Source of the DNA: Salinivibrio sp. ES.052
GTDB taxonomy: Bacteria; Pseudomonadota; Gammaproteobacteria; Enterobacterales; Vibrionaceae
Assembly (NCBI RefSeq): GCF_900141775.1
Contig: NZ_FSRI01000001.1
Span: forward strand, 1,954,251-2,018,250
Reading direction: 5' to 3'
DNA: 64,000 nucleotides
A program made the translations under genes and the position numbers. Every line of letters begins with the position of its first letter. Positions within the stretch are counted from its first letter, which is position 1. This document shows positions 40,586 through 49,311 of the stretch, piece after piece. The notes beneath the pieces were generated by a model, which saw nothing but the letters and a program-made list of their open reading frames with translations, did no database searches and was not told the DNA's origin.

Positions 40586-42338
40586 TCACTTCGTTCGCGT
40601 ACTTTGCCACTTGCAACGCGGGGCCAGTGCCCGCATCGGGTGTAATATTCAAAATCTGAAGCGCACTTTTCATCACGCTCGAAAACACGGGAGCCGCAAC
40701 CTGACCGCCATAATACTTGTCACCTTGGGGCTCATTAATCACCACTACCATGGCCAGCTTCGGATCGCTGATTGGAGCCAGGCCGGCGGTATAACCGATA
40801 TATTCATCACCATAACCACCGGCAACGGCCACTTTCGCAGTTCCCGTTTTTGCGCCTACACGGTAGCCGTCTACCGAAGCACGACGAGCACTCCCCCCTT
40901 CCTGGGTTACCCCTTCGAGCATTTGCAAGACTTTGTAAGCATTCGCGCGCGAGGCAACTTGCTTCCCTTCGGTGACGCCTTCTCGCTTTAAAATGCTTAG
41001 TGGGCGGTTGATGCCCAGCGATCCGAGGGTGGCGTAAGCGCGGACAAGTTGCGCCGGTGTCACCGATAACCCATAACCAAAAGCTAACGTGGCACGTTCG
41101 AAATCCGACCAACGACGACGTGAAGGAAAGTGGCCCACCGACTCACCCACCAGCTCGACGCCGGTACTCGCCCCTAAGCCAAAGCTACCGTACTCACCCA
41201 GTAATGTTTCCACTGGCATTGCCAAAGAAAGTTTACTGACGCCGATGTTGCTCGATTTTTTGAGGATCCGTGCGAGATTGGCCTTGCCCACTTTAGAGAC
41301 GTCGCGCACCCGGCTTCCGCCGATTTGCATAATGCCATTGCCGGTATCAATCACGGTGTCCATATCCGCGACACCATTCTCTAACGCAGTCAGTACCACA
41401 AAAGGCTTCATGGTCGAGCCAGGTTCAAACACATCCGTGATGGCTCGGTTACGCATATTAAAACTTTTTAGCGAGCTGCGATTGTTAGGGTTATAGGAGG
41501 GGGCATTGACCATGGCCATCACTTCGCCGGTTTTGACATCGACCATCACCAAAGAGCCAGAGGTGGCGCGATAATCGGCTACCGCTTGCTTAATCGCGCG
41601 GTAGGCGATGGCCTGCAAGCGCTGGTCAATACTTAGCGTCAGCGATTGGCCTTCTTTTTTGTCTTCAGTGGCAATGTGCTCGACCACACGGCCAAATCGG
41701 TCTTTGCGCACGGTGCGCTTGCCATGCTCTCCGGCAAGCCAATCATCAAAACGGCGTTCAATGCCTTCAAGGCCATGCCCGTCAATGCCCGTCATGCCAA
41801 CCAGATGAGCACTGACTTCTGCACTGGGATAAAAACGACGAGATTCAGCTTTTAGCCCCACACCAGGCAGGTCAAGTTGATTGACATAAGACGCCATTGC
41901 GGGACGCACTTGGCGCTGCAGATAAATAAAACGTCGCTGGCGGTTCGCTTGAATCTTATCAATCAAAGCTTGACGGTCTAAGCCCAGCACATCGGCCAGA
42001 GCGTACCAGCGTTCAACGTTTTTCAACCCCTGATGTTTAAATACGGTCACAGGGTCCGCCCATACGGCCTGTACAGGTACACTGATCGCTAACGGCTCGC
42101 CTTCGCGGTCGGTGATCATCCCTCGCGCGGAATGCACCTCTTCGGTCCGTACAGAGCGTAAATCTCCTTCATGACGTAACCGATCAGGCTCAATCACCTG
42201 GATATAAGCAGCTCTGGCAACCAACGCAACCAAAGCCAACGCAATAAATACGCAGATAAGACCAAAGCGCCACTGAATCAGTACAGGTGGCGCTTTGGGC
42301 GTGCGACGGTTAGTTGGCTTACTAGAACGTTTCTTCAC
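40572..42338 (-). CDS. ftsI: Septal transpeptidase FtsI (PBP3)
   Basis: FtsI is the class B penicillin-binding protein that crosslinks septal peptidoglycan with FtsW. The 588-residue protein has a basic cytoplasmic tail, one membrane segment at about 24-46, a pedestal domain and a transpeptidase domain with the three active-site motifs: STMK (Ser308 and Lys311), SSN (362-364) and KTG (497-499). It overlaps ftsL by 4 bp and murE by 14 bp. Confidence 0.98.
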   Translation of the reverse strand: MKKRSSKPTNRRTPKAPPVLIQWRFGLICVFIALALVALVARAAYIQVIEPDRLRHEGDLRSVRTEEVHSARGMITDREGEPLAISVPVQAVWADPVTVFKHQGLKNVERWYALADVLGLDRQALIDKIQANRQRRFIYLQRQVRPAMASYVNQLDLPGVGLKAESRRFYPSAEVSAHLVGMTGIDGHGLEGIERRFDDWLAGEHGKRTVRKDRFGRVVEHIATEDKKEGQSLTLSIDQRLQAIAYRAIKQAVADYRATSGSLVMVDVKTGEVMAMVNAPSYNPNNRSSLKSFNMRNRAITDVFEPGSTMKPFVVLTALENGVADMDTVIDTGNGIMQIGGSRVRDVSKVGKANLARILKKSSNIGVSKLSLAMPVETLLGEYGSFGLGASTGVELVGESVGHFPSRRRWSDFERATLAFGYGLSVTPAQLVRAYATLGSLGINRPLSILKREGVTEGKQVASRANAYKVLQMLEGVTQEGGSARRASVDGYRVGAKTGTAKVAVAGGYGDEYIGYTAGLAPISDPKLAMVVVINEPQGDKYYGGQVAAPVFSSVMKSALQILNITPDAGTGPALQVAKYANEVNGNE

Positions 42339-42664
42339 CGGTCCTTACTCAAAGATCGTTTTACAATCACTTCGTTATCATTGGTTGGCCGAATCATGCC
42401 AAAAGATTCACGCGCCACGGACTCCACATGGCTATGCTCTGACAATGAATTCTCCTCTAACAATTGATTACGCCATTCCACTTCAAGGGTTTCTCGCTGA
42501 TCCAACAACGTATCCTGTTTGGCGATCAAATTGCGCGTCGATTGCGTCATCGATACCACCGCGATCGCTGAAACCAGTACCGCCACCAGTAACCCCAACG
42601 GCAACTTGCCTATCGCCAGTAAATCCTGACGTATTTGTTTGGCGAGACTTGGGCGCGGTTTCAT
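42335..42664 (-). CDS. ftsL: Cell division protein FtsL
   Basis: FtsL is a small bitopic divisome protein that forms a complex with FtsB and FtsQ and activates FtsWI. The 109-residue product has a short cytoplasmic part, one membrane segment at about 20-41 (LPLGLLVAVLVSAIAVVSM) and a periplasmic coiled coil (about 42-90). Sequence conservation is low in this family; position between rsmH (3 bp) and ftsI (4-bp overlap) secures the call. Confidence 0.93.
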   Translation of the reverse strand: MKPRPSLAKQIRQDLLAIGKLPLGLLVAVLVSAIAVVSMTQSTRNLIAKQDTLLDQRETLEVEWRNQLLEENSLSEHSHVESVARESFGMIRPTNDNEVIVKRSLSKDR

Positions 42665-42667
42665 GAT

Positions 42668-43618
42668 TTACCCTAACTTCTCCGCCACTCTTAACACCGA
42701 GCTGCGGGCGCGCGCATTCTGCTCCACTTCCGCTGAAGACGGTTTAATCGCTTTACCGATAGGCTTCATCGCCGCCGATCCCATTTCAGCAATCTGCGCT
42801 TCAGTCAGCGGCACGCCTTTCGGGACGTCCGGCCCTTTACTTTGTTTGCGGATAAAACGCTTCACCATCCGATCTTCTAACGAGTGAAAGCTAATCACTG
42901 ACAAGCGCCCACTGGGTGCTAAACTTGCCAGCGCGCCTTGTAGTGCTTGTTCGATTTCATCCAATTCACTGTTGATATAAATGCGAATCGCTTGGAAGCT
43001 ACGGGTCGCTGGGTGTTTTTTCTTTTCTCTAAACGGCACCGCATTATCAATCAGCTTGGCAAGCTGATTGGTGGTCGAGAGCGCGGATGACTCTTCATCT
43101 TCACGGTGACGAACAACAGCATTGGCAATTCGGCGTGCAAAACGTTCTTCGCCAAACACTTTGAGCACCCAAGCAATGTCATCGGCACTGGCGGTTTCTA
43201 GCCACTGCGCGGCCGATTGCCCTGAACTCGGGTCCATGCGCATATCCAAAGGGCCATCATGCATAAAGCTAAACCCTCGACTAGGATCGTCGAGCTGAGG
43301 CGAGGACACGCCAAGGTCGAGAAGAATCCCGTCCACCTTTTCAGCTAAATCACGCTCACTGAGATATGCTTCTATGTCAGAAAAAGGACCGTGAATAATT
43401 TGGAAGCGTGGATCATCGATCGTCTTGGCCTCTTCAATCGCACGAGGGTCGCGATCTATGGCGTACAAGCGCCCGTTTTCACCCAATTGGGAAAGAATAT
43501 GACGAGAGTGACCGCCGCGACCAAAAGTACCATCGACGTAAATGCCGTCTGGCTTTATCGCAAGGCCGTCTACCGATTCATTCAATAGGACGGAAACATG
43601 GGTATATTGTTCTGACAT
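42668..43618 (-). CDS. rsmH: 16S rRNA (cytosine-1402-N4)-methyltransferase RsmH
   Basis: RsmH (MraW) methylates N4 of C1402 in the 16S rRNA decoding centre, using S-adenosylmethionine. The other methyl group on that base is made by RsmI, encoded 1.2 kb upstream. The 316-residue protein has the SAM motif [16 protein letters not shown], the [20 protein letters not shown] signature and the C-terminal [12 protein letters not shown]. It follows mraZ by 16 bp. Confidence 0.98.
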   Translation of the reverse strand: MSEQYTHVSVLLNESVDGLAIKPDGIYVDGTFGRGGHSRHILSQLGENGRLYAIDRDPRAIEEAKTIDDPRFQIIHGPFSDIEAYLSERDLAEKVDGILLDLGVSSPQLDDPSRGFSFMHDGPLDMRMDPSSGQSAAQWLETASADDIAWVLKVFGEERFARRIANAVVRHREDEESSALSTTNQLAKLIDNAVPFREKKKHPATRSFQAIRIYINSELDEIEQALQGALASLAPSGRLSVISFHSLEDRMVKRFIRKQSKGPDVPKGVPLTEAQIAEMGSAAMKPIGKAIKPSSAEVEQNARARSSVLRVAEKLG

Positions 43619-43634
43619 AAGTTCACTTCATTAT

Positions 43635-44093
43635 TTACAGAGAGAGGTCAGCTAACCGCTCACTGAGAGTCGGGTTTGATTCCGCCTGTGTGTCCATATC
43701 TTGGCGAATTTGAGCCTGCCACGTTTGATCATCCCAAATCTCAAATTTATTGAGTTGGCCAACCAGCATCGCTTTTCCCTCTAGCCCCGCATACTGCCGC
43801 AAGGTCGCTGAGAGTAATAAACGGCCTTGTCCGTCCATCTCGCAGTCAAACGCATGCCCCAGTAATAAACGCTGCAAGCGTCGCTCTGCCGGCTGAAAGC
43901 TGGATAACTGCGATAACTTCGCCTCTATCACTTCCCACTCCGGGACCGGATACAAGGCCAAGCAAGGGAGTTGGTGATCGATCGTGCACACAAACTGACC
44001 GTCACAATGGCTGATTAACCCATCGCGATAGCGTGTTGGCAGGGCAAGCCGCCCTTTTTTATCGACCGATATGGCACTGACGCCGCGTAGCAT
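43635..44093 (-). CDS. mraZ: Transcriptional regulator MraZ
   Basis: MraZ is an AbrB-fold DNA-binding protein, first gene of the dcw cluster, that forms ring oligomers and represses its own operon. The 152-residue protein is exactly the usual length, with two SpoVT/AbrB repeats: [17 protein letters not shown] (about 8-24) and [16 protein letters not shown] (about 87-102). The expected operator, direct GTGG-type repeats at 10-bp spacing, lies immediately before it. Confidence 0.98.
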   Translation of the reverse strand: MLRGVSAISVDKKGRLALPTRYRDGLISHCDGQFVCTIDHQLPCLALYPVPEWEVIEAKLSQLSSFQPAERRLQRLLLGHAFDCEMDGQGRLLLSATLRQYAGLEGKAMLVGQLNKFEIWDDQTWQAQIRQDMDTQAESNPTLSERLADLSL

Positions 44094-44113
44094 GGCGCTA
44101 TTTTCCCTTTTCC

Positions 44114-44148
44114 ACCAAGATTATCCACTTTACACCACATTTTCCCAC
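44114..44148 (-). promoter_or_regulatory. MraZ operator (direct repeats)
   Basis: Read on the minus strand, GTGGG, GTGGT, GTGGA and a weaker TTGGT follow each other with exact 5-nt spacers, at 44148, 44138, 44128 and 44118. This is the known MraZ box (three TGGGN-like repeats at 10-bp period), with a possible fourth repeat. It begins about 6 bp after the -10 of the promoter, so bound MraZ would cover the transcription start. Confidence 0.85.
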
Positions 44149-44153
44149 CTAGA

Positions 44154-44183
44154 AGTGTACGTAGCAGGTAAAAAGAAAGTCAA
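44154..44183 (-). promoter_or_regulatory. mraZ (dcw cluster) promoter
   Basis: On the minus strand TTGACT (44178-44183), an 18-bp spacer and TACACT (44154-44159) form a good sigma70 promoter directly before the MraZ operator. Confidence 0.7.
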
Positions 44184-44309
44184 GCAAGCCATGACAGTGA
44201 CCAATATCACATTTATAGATATTGAAGAGGGTTTTCAGCAGCTTAATCAGGATATAAACAAACCAGTCACATCAGGTTATAACCAAATAGTCTGACTCGA
44301 TGGCTGAAA

Positions 44310-44339
44310 AAGAGAGGGCGAGCCCAAAAGGCTCGCCCT
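44310..44339 (-). terminator. Intrinsic terminator of rnpB
   Basis: Stem AGGGCGAGCC (44315-44324) with GGCTCGCCCT (44330-44339), 5-nt loop; on the minus strand CTCTTTTTC follows. It lies 7 bp beyond the RNase P RNA 3' end. Confidence 0.9.
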
Positions 44340-44345
44340 AAAAGG

Positions 44346-44725
<380 letters not shown>

Positions 44726-44733
44726 GCGGGGGA

Positions 44734-44739
44734 GTATAT
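44734..44739 (-). promoter_or_regulatory. -10 element of rnpB
   Basis: TATACT on the minus strand lies 8 bp before the expected RNA start, followed by a GC-rich discriminator (CCCCCGC) typical of stringently controlled stable-RNA promoters. The -35 is weak. Confidence 0.55.
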
Positions 44740-44778
44740 AGAAGAATAACCACGCAAGCCAGCGCAAATCACGCTCAG

Positions 44779-45636
44779 CTACAGATTCTCTAAGCCCCAT
44801 TTATAAAGTGCGTTTTTTTTCACCGAATATAATTCAGCCACCAGGGCGGCGGCCTTTTTGAGGGGCAATTCCGCCGCCAATAATCCAAGAGCATGACAAG
44901 CCGCCGTCGGTAACGCGGTTTTATCGGCACGGTGGCCGGCCACTAATAACACCATTTCGCCACGTAAACGGTTGGCGTCTTCACTTAACCACTCGATGAG
45001 TTCTCCCAACGGTGCCCCATGGATGGTTTCAAACGTTTTGGTCAACTCACGTGCCAACACCACACGACGATCATCGCCTAGCACCTCACGCATATCGGCC
45101 AAGCTGTCACGAATACGGTGCGGTGACTCATAGAAAATCAGGGTGCGCGGATCATCCGCTAACGCGCGGAACGTATCTTGACGTGCTTTTGTTTTCGGTG
45201 GCAGGAACCCTTCAAAACTAAAACGGTCTGAAGGCAGACCAGAGGCACTTAATGCCGTGACCACCGCGCAAGCGCCGGGCAATGGAACCACTCTCACGCC
45301 CGCTTCACGACATTGAGTGACCAGGTGATAGCCCGGATCGCTAATCAGCGGTGTACCGGCATCAGAGACTAATGCAACCGACTGACCTTGTTGCAAACGG
45401 GCCAATAATGCGGCAGCTTTTTGTTGCTCATTATGCTCATGAAGCGCAAAAGTTTTCGCGCTGATAGAAAAATGCGAAAGCAGCCGAGCGGTATGACGCG
45501 TATCTTCAGCCGCGACCAGATCGACACTGGCTAATACATCGAGAGCACGCTGCGTGATGTCCGCCAAGTTGCCTATCGGCGTCGGCACAATATAGAGCGT
45601 GGGGTGAGCATGGTCGGATAGATTTGCATCAGTCAT
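44779..45636 (-). CDS. rsmI: 16S rRNA (cytidine-1402-2'-O)-methyltransferase RsmI
   Basis: RsmI methylates the 2'-OH of C1402 in 16S rRNA; with RsmH it makes m4Cm1402. The 285-residue protein belongs to the tetrapyrrole methylase fold, with [15 protein letters not shown] near the N-terminus, [24 protein letters not shown] and FYESPHRI. It is divergent from lpoA with 55 bp between the starts, the arrangement found in many gammaproteobacteria. Confidence 0.97.
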   Translation of the reverse strand: MTDANLSDHAHPTLYIVPTPIGNLADITQRALDVLASVDLVAAEDTRHTARLLSHFSISAKTFALHEHNEQQKAAALLARLQQGQSVALVSDAGTPLISDPGYHLVTQCREAGVRVVPLPGACAVVTALSASGLPSDRFSFEGFLPPKTKARQDTFRALADDPRTLIFYESPHRIRDSLADMREVLGDDRRVVLARELTKTFETIHGAPLGELIEWLSEDANRLRGEMVLLVAGHRADKTALPTAACHALGLLAAELPLKKAAALVAELYSVKKNALYKWGLENL

Positions 45637-45691
45637 TTGTTTAACAACCCTTCGGCGATTAAGATAGGGGCAACGTTGTCACGGTTGAAAC

Positions 45692-47548
45692 ATGTTCATG
45701 GTTAAACTTACCCAGAAGCGTCAAAGTGTAACACGACTTATCACCCCTGTAGCCTTGGCGTTAGCGCTGGCCGCGTGTAGTGCGCCATCCATTTCGCCAA
45801 CAGCGCGAGATGTCATCAGTCAGCCGGCCACGGAGAATTCGACATTTTATCTGTTGCAAGCAGAAACCAATCAAGGTGAAAAACAAAACGACTGGTTTTT
45901 GCTCGCGATTAAAGCACTGCTCAACGAACAGCAATTTAATCAAGCGGATGTGCTACTGCAACGATTATCTGAGCGCCAACTCACCACTGACCAACACATT
46001 GAGTGGACGCTTTCTCGTGCCCGATTATTGGCCCAAACCGGCAAGCTATCCCAAGCTGACCAAGCTTTGGTGCTTTCACCAGAGTGGCAATTAACAGATA
46101 GCCAATATGTGCGCTTTTACCAACAAAAAGCCAAGATTGCACGCCAGCAAAACAACGCCTTAGATGCGGTGAAAAGTCAGCGTAGCCTCGCCAGTTACGT
46201 TGAGAAAGATCGGGCACAGCAAGCATGGAATACCTTGTGGCAAGATTTACAATCACTCAGCCAGGGCGAGATTAAACACCTTCAGTCGAGCCAAGATGAC
46301 GTGCTCGCCGGTTGGGTCAATCTACTGGATATCGCGCGTCGTTACTCTGACGATTTAGCACAAATGCAAGACCAGTTAGATGCCTATTTACAGGCTCATC
46401 CCATGCACCCAGCCAACCAGTATCTACCTGATAACTTGGCTGACATTCAAGCTCTGGCGATTACACAGCCGACCAACGTTGGCGTGATGCTTCCACTGAC
46501 GGATAAGTTTTCCGATCAAGGCGACGCAATTCGTGATGGATTTGTTGAAGCCATGCTCGATGCGGATACGGAACAACTGCCTCGTGTACGTTTTTACAAT
46601 ACCAACGCCATGAATATTGACGCGCTAGAGCAACGCCTTCGCGATGATGATATCGATTTTGTCGTCGGGCCATTGCAAAAGCATAAAGTCGCCGCGGTGA
46701 GCCAAGCCATCGCAGGCCGAGTCCCCATGTTAGCGCTTAATCAACCGACGGATGAACGCTACACACAAGGTGTATGCTATTTTACCTTGTCACCAGAGCA
46801 AGAAGCGGCCCAAGCCGCCGACCGCTTGCATCAACAAGGTTACCAGTTCCCGCTAGTCCTTTATCCTGATTCTGCATTTGGCCAACGTATCCGCGATGCG
46901 TTCTCCGCCCGCTGGCAGGCACTAACGGATACAAAAGTAGAGCAAGCCCCTCTTGGCGATCGTGATAAGATGCAAGCGCGTATTCGTGATATCTTCGGTT
47001 TAGACGCAAGCCAGCGTCGGATTGCACAGATGAAGCAACTCACCGATTTACCCTTGCAATCGCAAGCGCGTAGCCGTCGCGATATCGATGCCGTTTATAT
47101 GGTCGCGGGTGCCGCGGATCTCACCTTGCTGAAACCATTTATTGAGGTAGCCATAAACCCTGACGTATTACCACCTAAGCTGTACGCAAGCTCGCGCAGT
47201 AATAACCGTGCCGATGGGATGGGCCAGTTAGCCGAACTACAAGGTATTGAGTTCAGCGATATTCCTTTATTAATCAACTCACAAAGTGAGGCCTATAAAA
47301 CATATCAACAGCGCCATCCTTCTCCGAGCAACAATACGACACGCTTACATGCGTTAGGTATGGATGCCTATGGGCTACTAAAAGGGCTCCCACAAATGCA
47401 AGCACAACCCGGTTATCAGCTAAACGGACAAACGGGCCAGCTCTCATTATCGGAAAACTGTGTGATCCATCGTCAACTCGACTGGGCGCGATTTGGCCAA
47501 ACCGCCATTGAGCCTATCGAAAAAGACACACACGGAGAGGCGCAGTGA
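45692..47548 (+). CDS. lpoA: Outer-membrane lipoprotein LpoA, activator of PBP1A
   Basis: LpoA is anchored in the outer membrane and reaches through the periplasm to activate penicillin-binding protein 1A. The 618-residue precursor has a signal peptide ending in the lipobox LAAC (Cys at about residue 29), an N-terminal TPR-like helical domain (about 35-250) and a C-terminal LppC domain related to periplasmic binding proteins (from NVGVMLPLTDKF). Met3 (45698) is an alternative start. It overlaps yraN by 4 bp, in the unit lpoA-yraN-diaA-dolP. Confidence 0.96.
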   Translation: MFMVKLTQKRQSVTRLITPVALALALAACSAPSISPTARDVISQPATENSTFYLLQAETNQGEKQNDWFLLAIKALLNEQQFNQADVLLQRLSERQLTTDQHIEWTLSRARLLAQTGKLSQADQALVLSPEWQLTDSQYVRFYQQKAKIARQQNNALDAVKSQRSLASYVEKDRAQQAWNTLWQDLQSLSQGEIKHLQSSQDDVLAGWVNLLDIARRYSDDLAQMQDQLDAYLQAHPMHPANQYLPDNLADIQALAITQPTNVGVMLPLTDKFSDQGDAIRDGFVEAMLDADTEQLPRVRFYNTNAMNIDALEQRLRDDDIDFVVGPLQKHKVAAVSQAIAGRVPMLALNQPTDERYTQGVCYFTLSPEQEAAQAADRLHQQGYQFPLVLYPDSAFGQRIRDAFSARWQALTDTKVEQAPLGDRDKMQARIRDIFGLDASQRRIAQMKQLTDLPLQSQARSRRDIDAVYMVAGAADLTLLKPFIEVAINPDVLPPKLYASSRSNNRADGMGQLAELQGIEFSDIPLLINSQSEAYKTYQQRHPSPSNNTTRLHALGMDAYGLLKGLPQMQAQPGYQLNGQTGQLSLSENCVIHRQLDWARFGQTAIEPIEKDTHGEAQ

Positions 47549-47910
47549 AACAACCTCAGCCCAGAGCGACAGGACAGGCTTATGAAGCACAAGCCTGTCA
47601 TTATCTGATACGCCATGGGCTGGCTGTCTTAGATAAAAACGCACACAGTCGTCGTGGCGAAATTGATCTGGTGATGCAAGATGGCAGCTGTTTGGTGTTT
47701 GTGGAAGTCCGTTTCCGACGCGGACAAGGTTTTGGCGGCGCTGCTGCCAGTATCACAGCAACCAAACAACGTCGCTTAATCCTTGCCGCAGAGCGATGGA
47801 TGCAATGCCATGGCGTGAAAAGTACACAAACAGAATTTCGATTTGACGCCGTCACCTTTGAGGGCAGCGTTGAAGCGGTCAACTGGATTCAAAACATTGT
47901 TCAAGGGTAA
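47545..47910 (+). CDS. yraN: UPF0102 family endonuclease-like protein YraN
   Basis: YraN proteins have a restriction-endonuclease-like fold of unclear function, perhaps linked to DNA repair or recombination. The 121-residue protein shows the conserved core: GQAYEAQACHYLIRHG, then HSRRGEIDLVMQDG with the catalytic-type Glu and Asp, and VFVEVRFRRGQGFGG. The GTG start (47545) overlaps the lpoA TGA stop and follows GGAGAGG. Confidence 0.94.
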   Translation: MKQPQPRATGQAYEAQACHYLIRHGLAVLDKNAHSRRGEIDLVMQDGSCLVFVEVRFRRGQGFGGAAASITATKQRRLILAAERWMQCHGVKSTQTEFRFDAVTFEGSVEAVNWIQNIVQG

Positions 47911-48504
<594 letters not shown>

Positions 48505-48506
48505 AC

Positions 48507-49043
48507 ATGCGCGTGATCATGATCTTGCTATTCGCCCTGACTCTGCAAGCCTGCTCGGCGATCTACTCGTCCGATCCACGCACCACAGGGGAAGAGTGGC
48601 AAGACACTCAAATCGGTCTCAACACCGCGGGGATCGTTAATAAGCCACCGTTTAGAAACAAACTCCGCGTGAAAGCTGCCGCTTTCCAAGGGCAAGCGCT
48701 TTTAGTGGGCCAAAGTACCGATCCGGCGCTTACCGAACAGCTGATACAACGGATCCGTGCGATTGATAGCGTCGACGTTGTGTATAACCAAATCCGTGAG
48801 GCACCGATGCTCGGTTTGGCCGATATGAGTACCGATGGGTGGCTGACGACTCGCGTCAAAGCGGCCCTAGTCGCGGATGATCAGCTTCGTACGATCAATA
48901 TAAAAGTCATCACCGAGGCCAGAGAAGTCTTTTTGATGGGAGCCGTTACCCAAGCACAAGCGGATCAAGCGGTCGAGATCGCTCGCAACGTGCGCGGCGT
49001 TGAGCAGGTGATCAAAGCGTTTCAGTATGTGGACACCCCTTAG
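48507..49043 (+). CDS. dolP: Outer-membrane lipoprotein DolP (YraP), two BON domains
   Basis: DolP is a lipoprotein that binds anionic phospholipid at division sites and supports outer-membrane integrity and BAM function. The 178-residue precursor has a short signal peptide with lipobox LQAC (Cys16) and two BON domains: about 46-112 (FRNKLRVKAAAFQGQALLVG) and about 117-176 (WLTTRVKAALVADDQLR). It ends the lpoA operon at a hairpin terminator. Confidence 0.95.
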   Translation: MRVIMILLFALTLQACSAIYSSDPRTTGEEWQDTQIGLNTAGIVNKPPFRNKLRVKAAAFQGQALLVGQSTDPALTEQLIQRIRAIDSVDVVYNQIREAPMLGLADMSTDGWLTTRVKAALVADDQLRTINIKVITEAREVFLMGAVTQAQADQAVEIARNVRGVEQVIKAFQYVDTP

Positions 49044-49083
49044 CCTGGATAATATGAGTAATGGCTGACTCAATATAATGAAT

Positions 49084-49109
49084 AAGCCGGTCTCGTAGCC
49101 GGCTTTTTA
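49084..49109 (+). terminator. Terminator of the lpoA-yraN-diaA-dolP operon
   Basis: Stem AAGCCGG (49084-49090) with CCGGCTT (49099-49105), 8-nt loop, followed by five T, 41 bp after the dolP stop. Confidence 0.85.
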
Positions 49110-49241
49110 CGGTTTCCCCCTCGCCTCGTTCCTGCGTTCGTGCCCCATTCTCCCACGTTAATTTACACAACCGAAACATCACCCGGCAAATAAATACATA
49201 GACAAACAAACCACTAACATTACTGGTTTTTTCTCTTTTTA

Positions 49242-49271
49242 TTGGTCATTTCCACTATCCATTGATATAGT
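49242..49271 (+). promoter_or_regulatory. Promoter of the TonB-dependent receptor gene
   Basis: TTGGTC (49242-49247), an 18-bp spacer and TATAGT (49266-49271) lie directly before a Fur-like box, 41 bp ahead of the start codon. Confidence 0.6.
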
Positions 49272-49275
49272 CTCC

Positions 49276-49298
49276 GCAAATAAATGATAACTATTTGC
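49276..49298 (+). promoter_or_regulatory. Fur-like box
   Basis: GCAAATA-N9-TATTTGC is a perfect inverted repeat around AATGATAAC. It resembles the Fur consensus GATAATGATAATCATTATC and overlaps the expected transcription start, which suits iron repression. Confidence 0.65.
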
Positions 49299-49311
49299 AT
49301 AGGAGTATGAA

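Noticed and set aside
44094-44345. Plus-strand frame 44071-44295 between mraZ and rnpB
   Set aside because: It runs over the mraZ promoter and operator, has no ribosome-binding site and no family resemblance.
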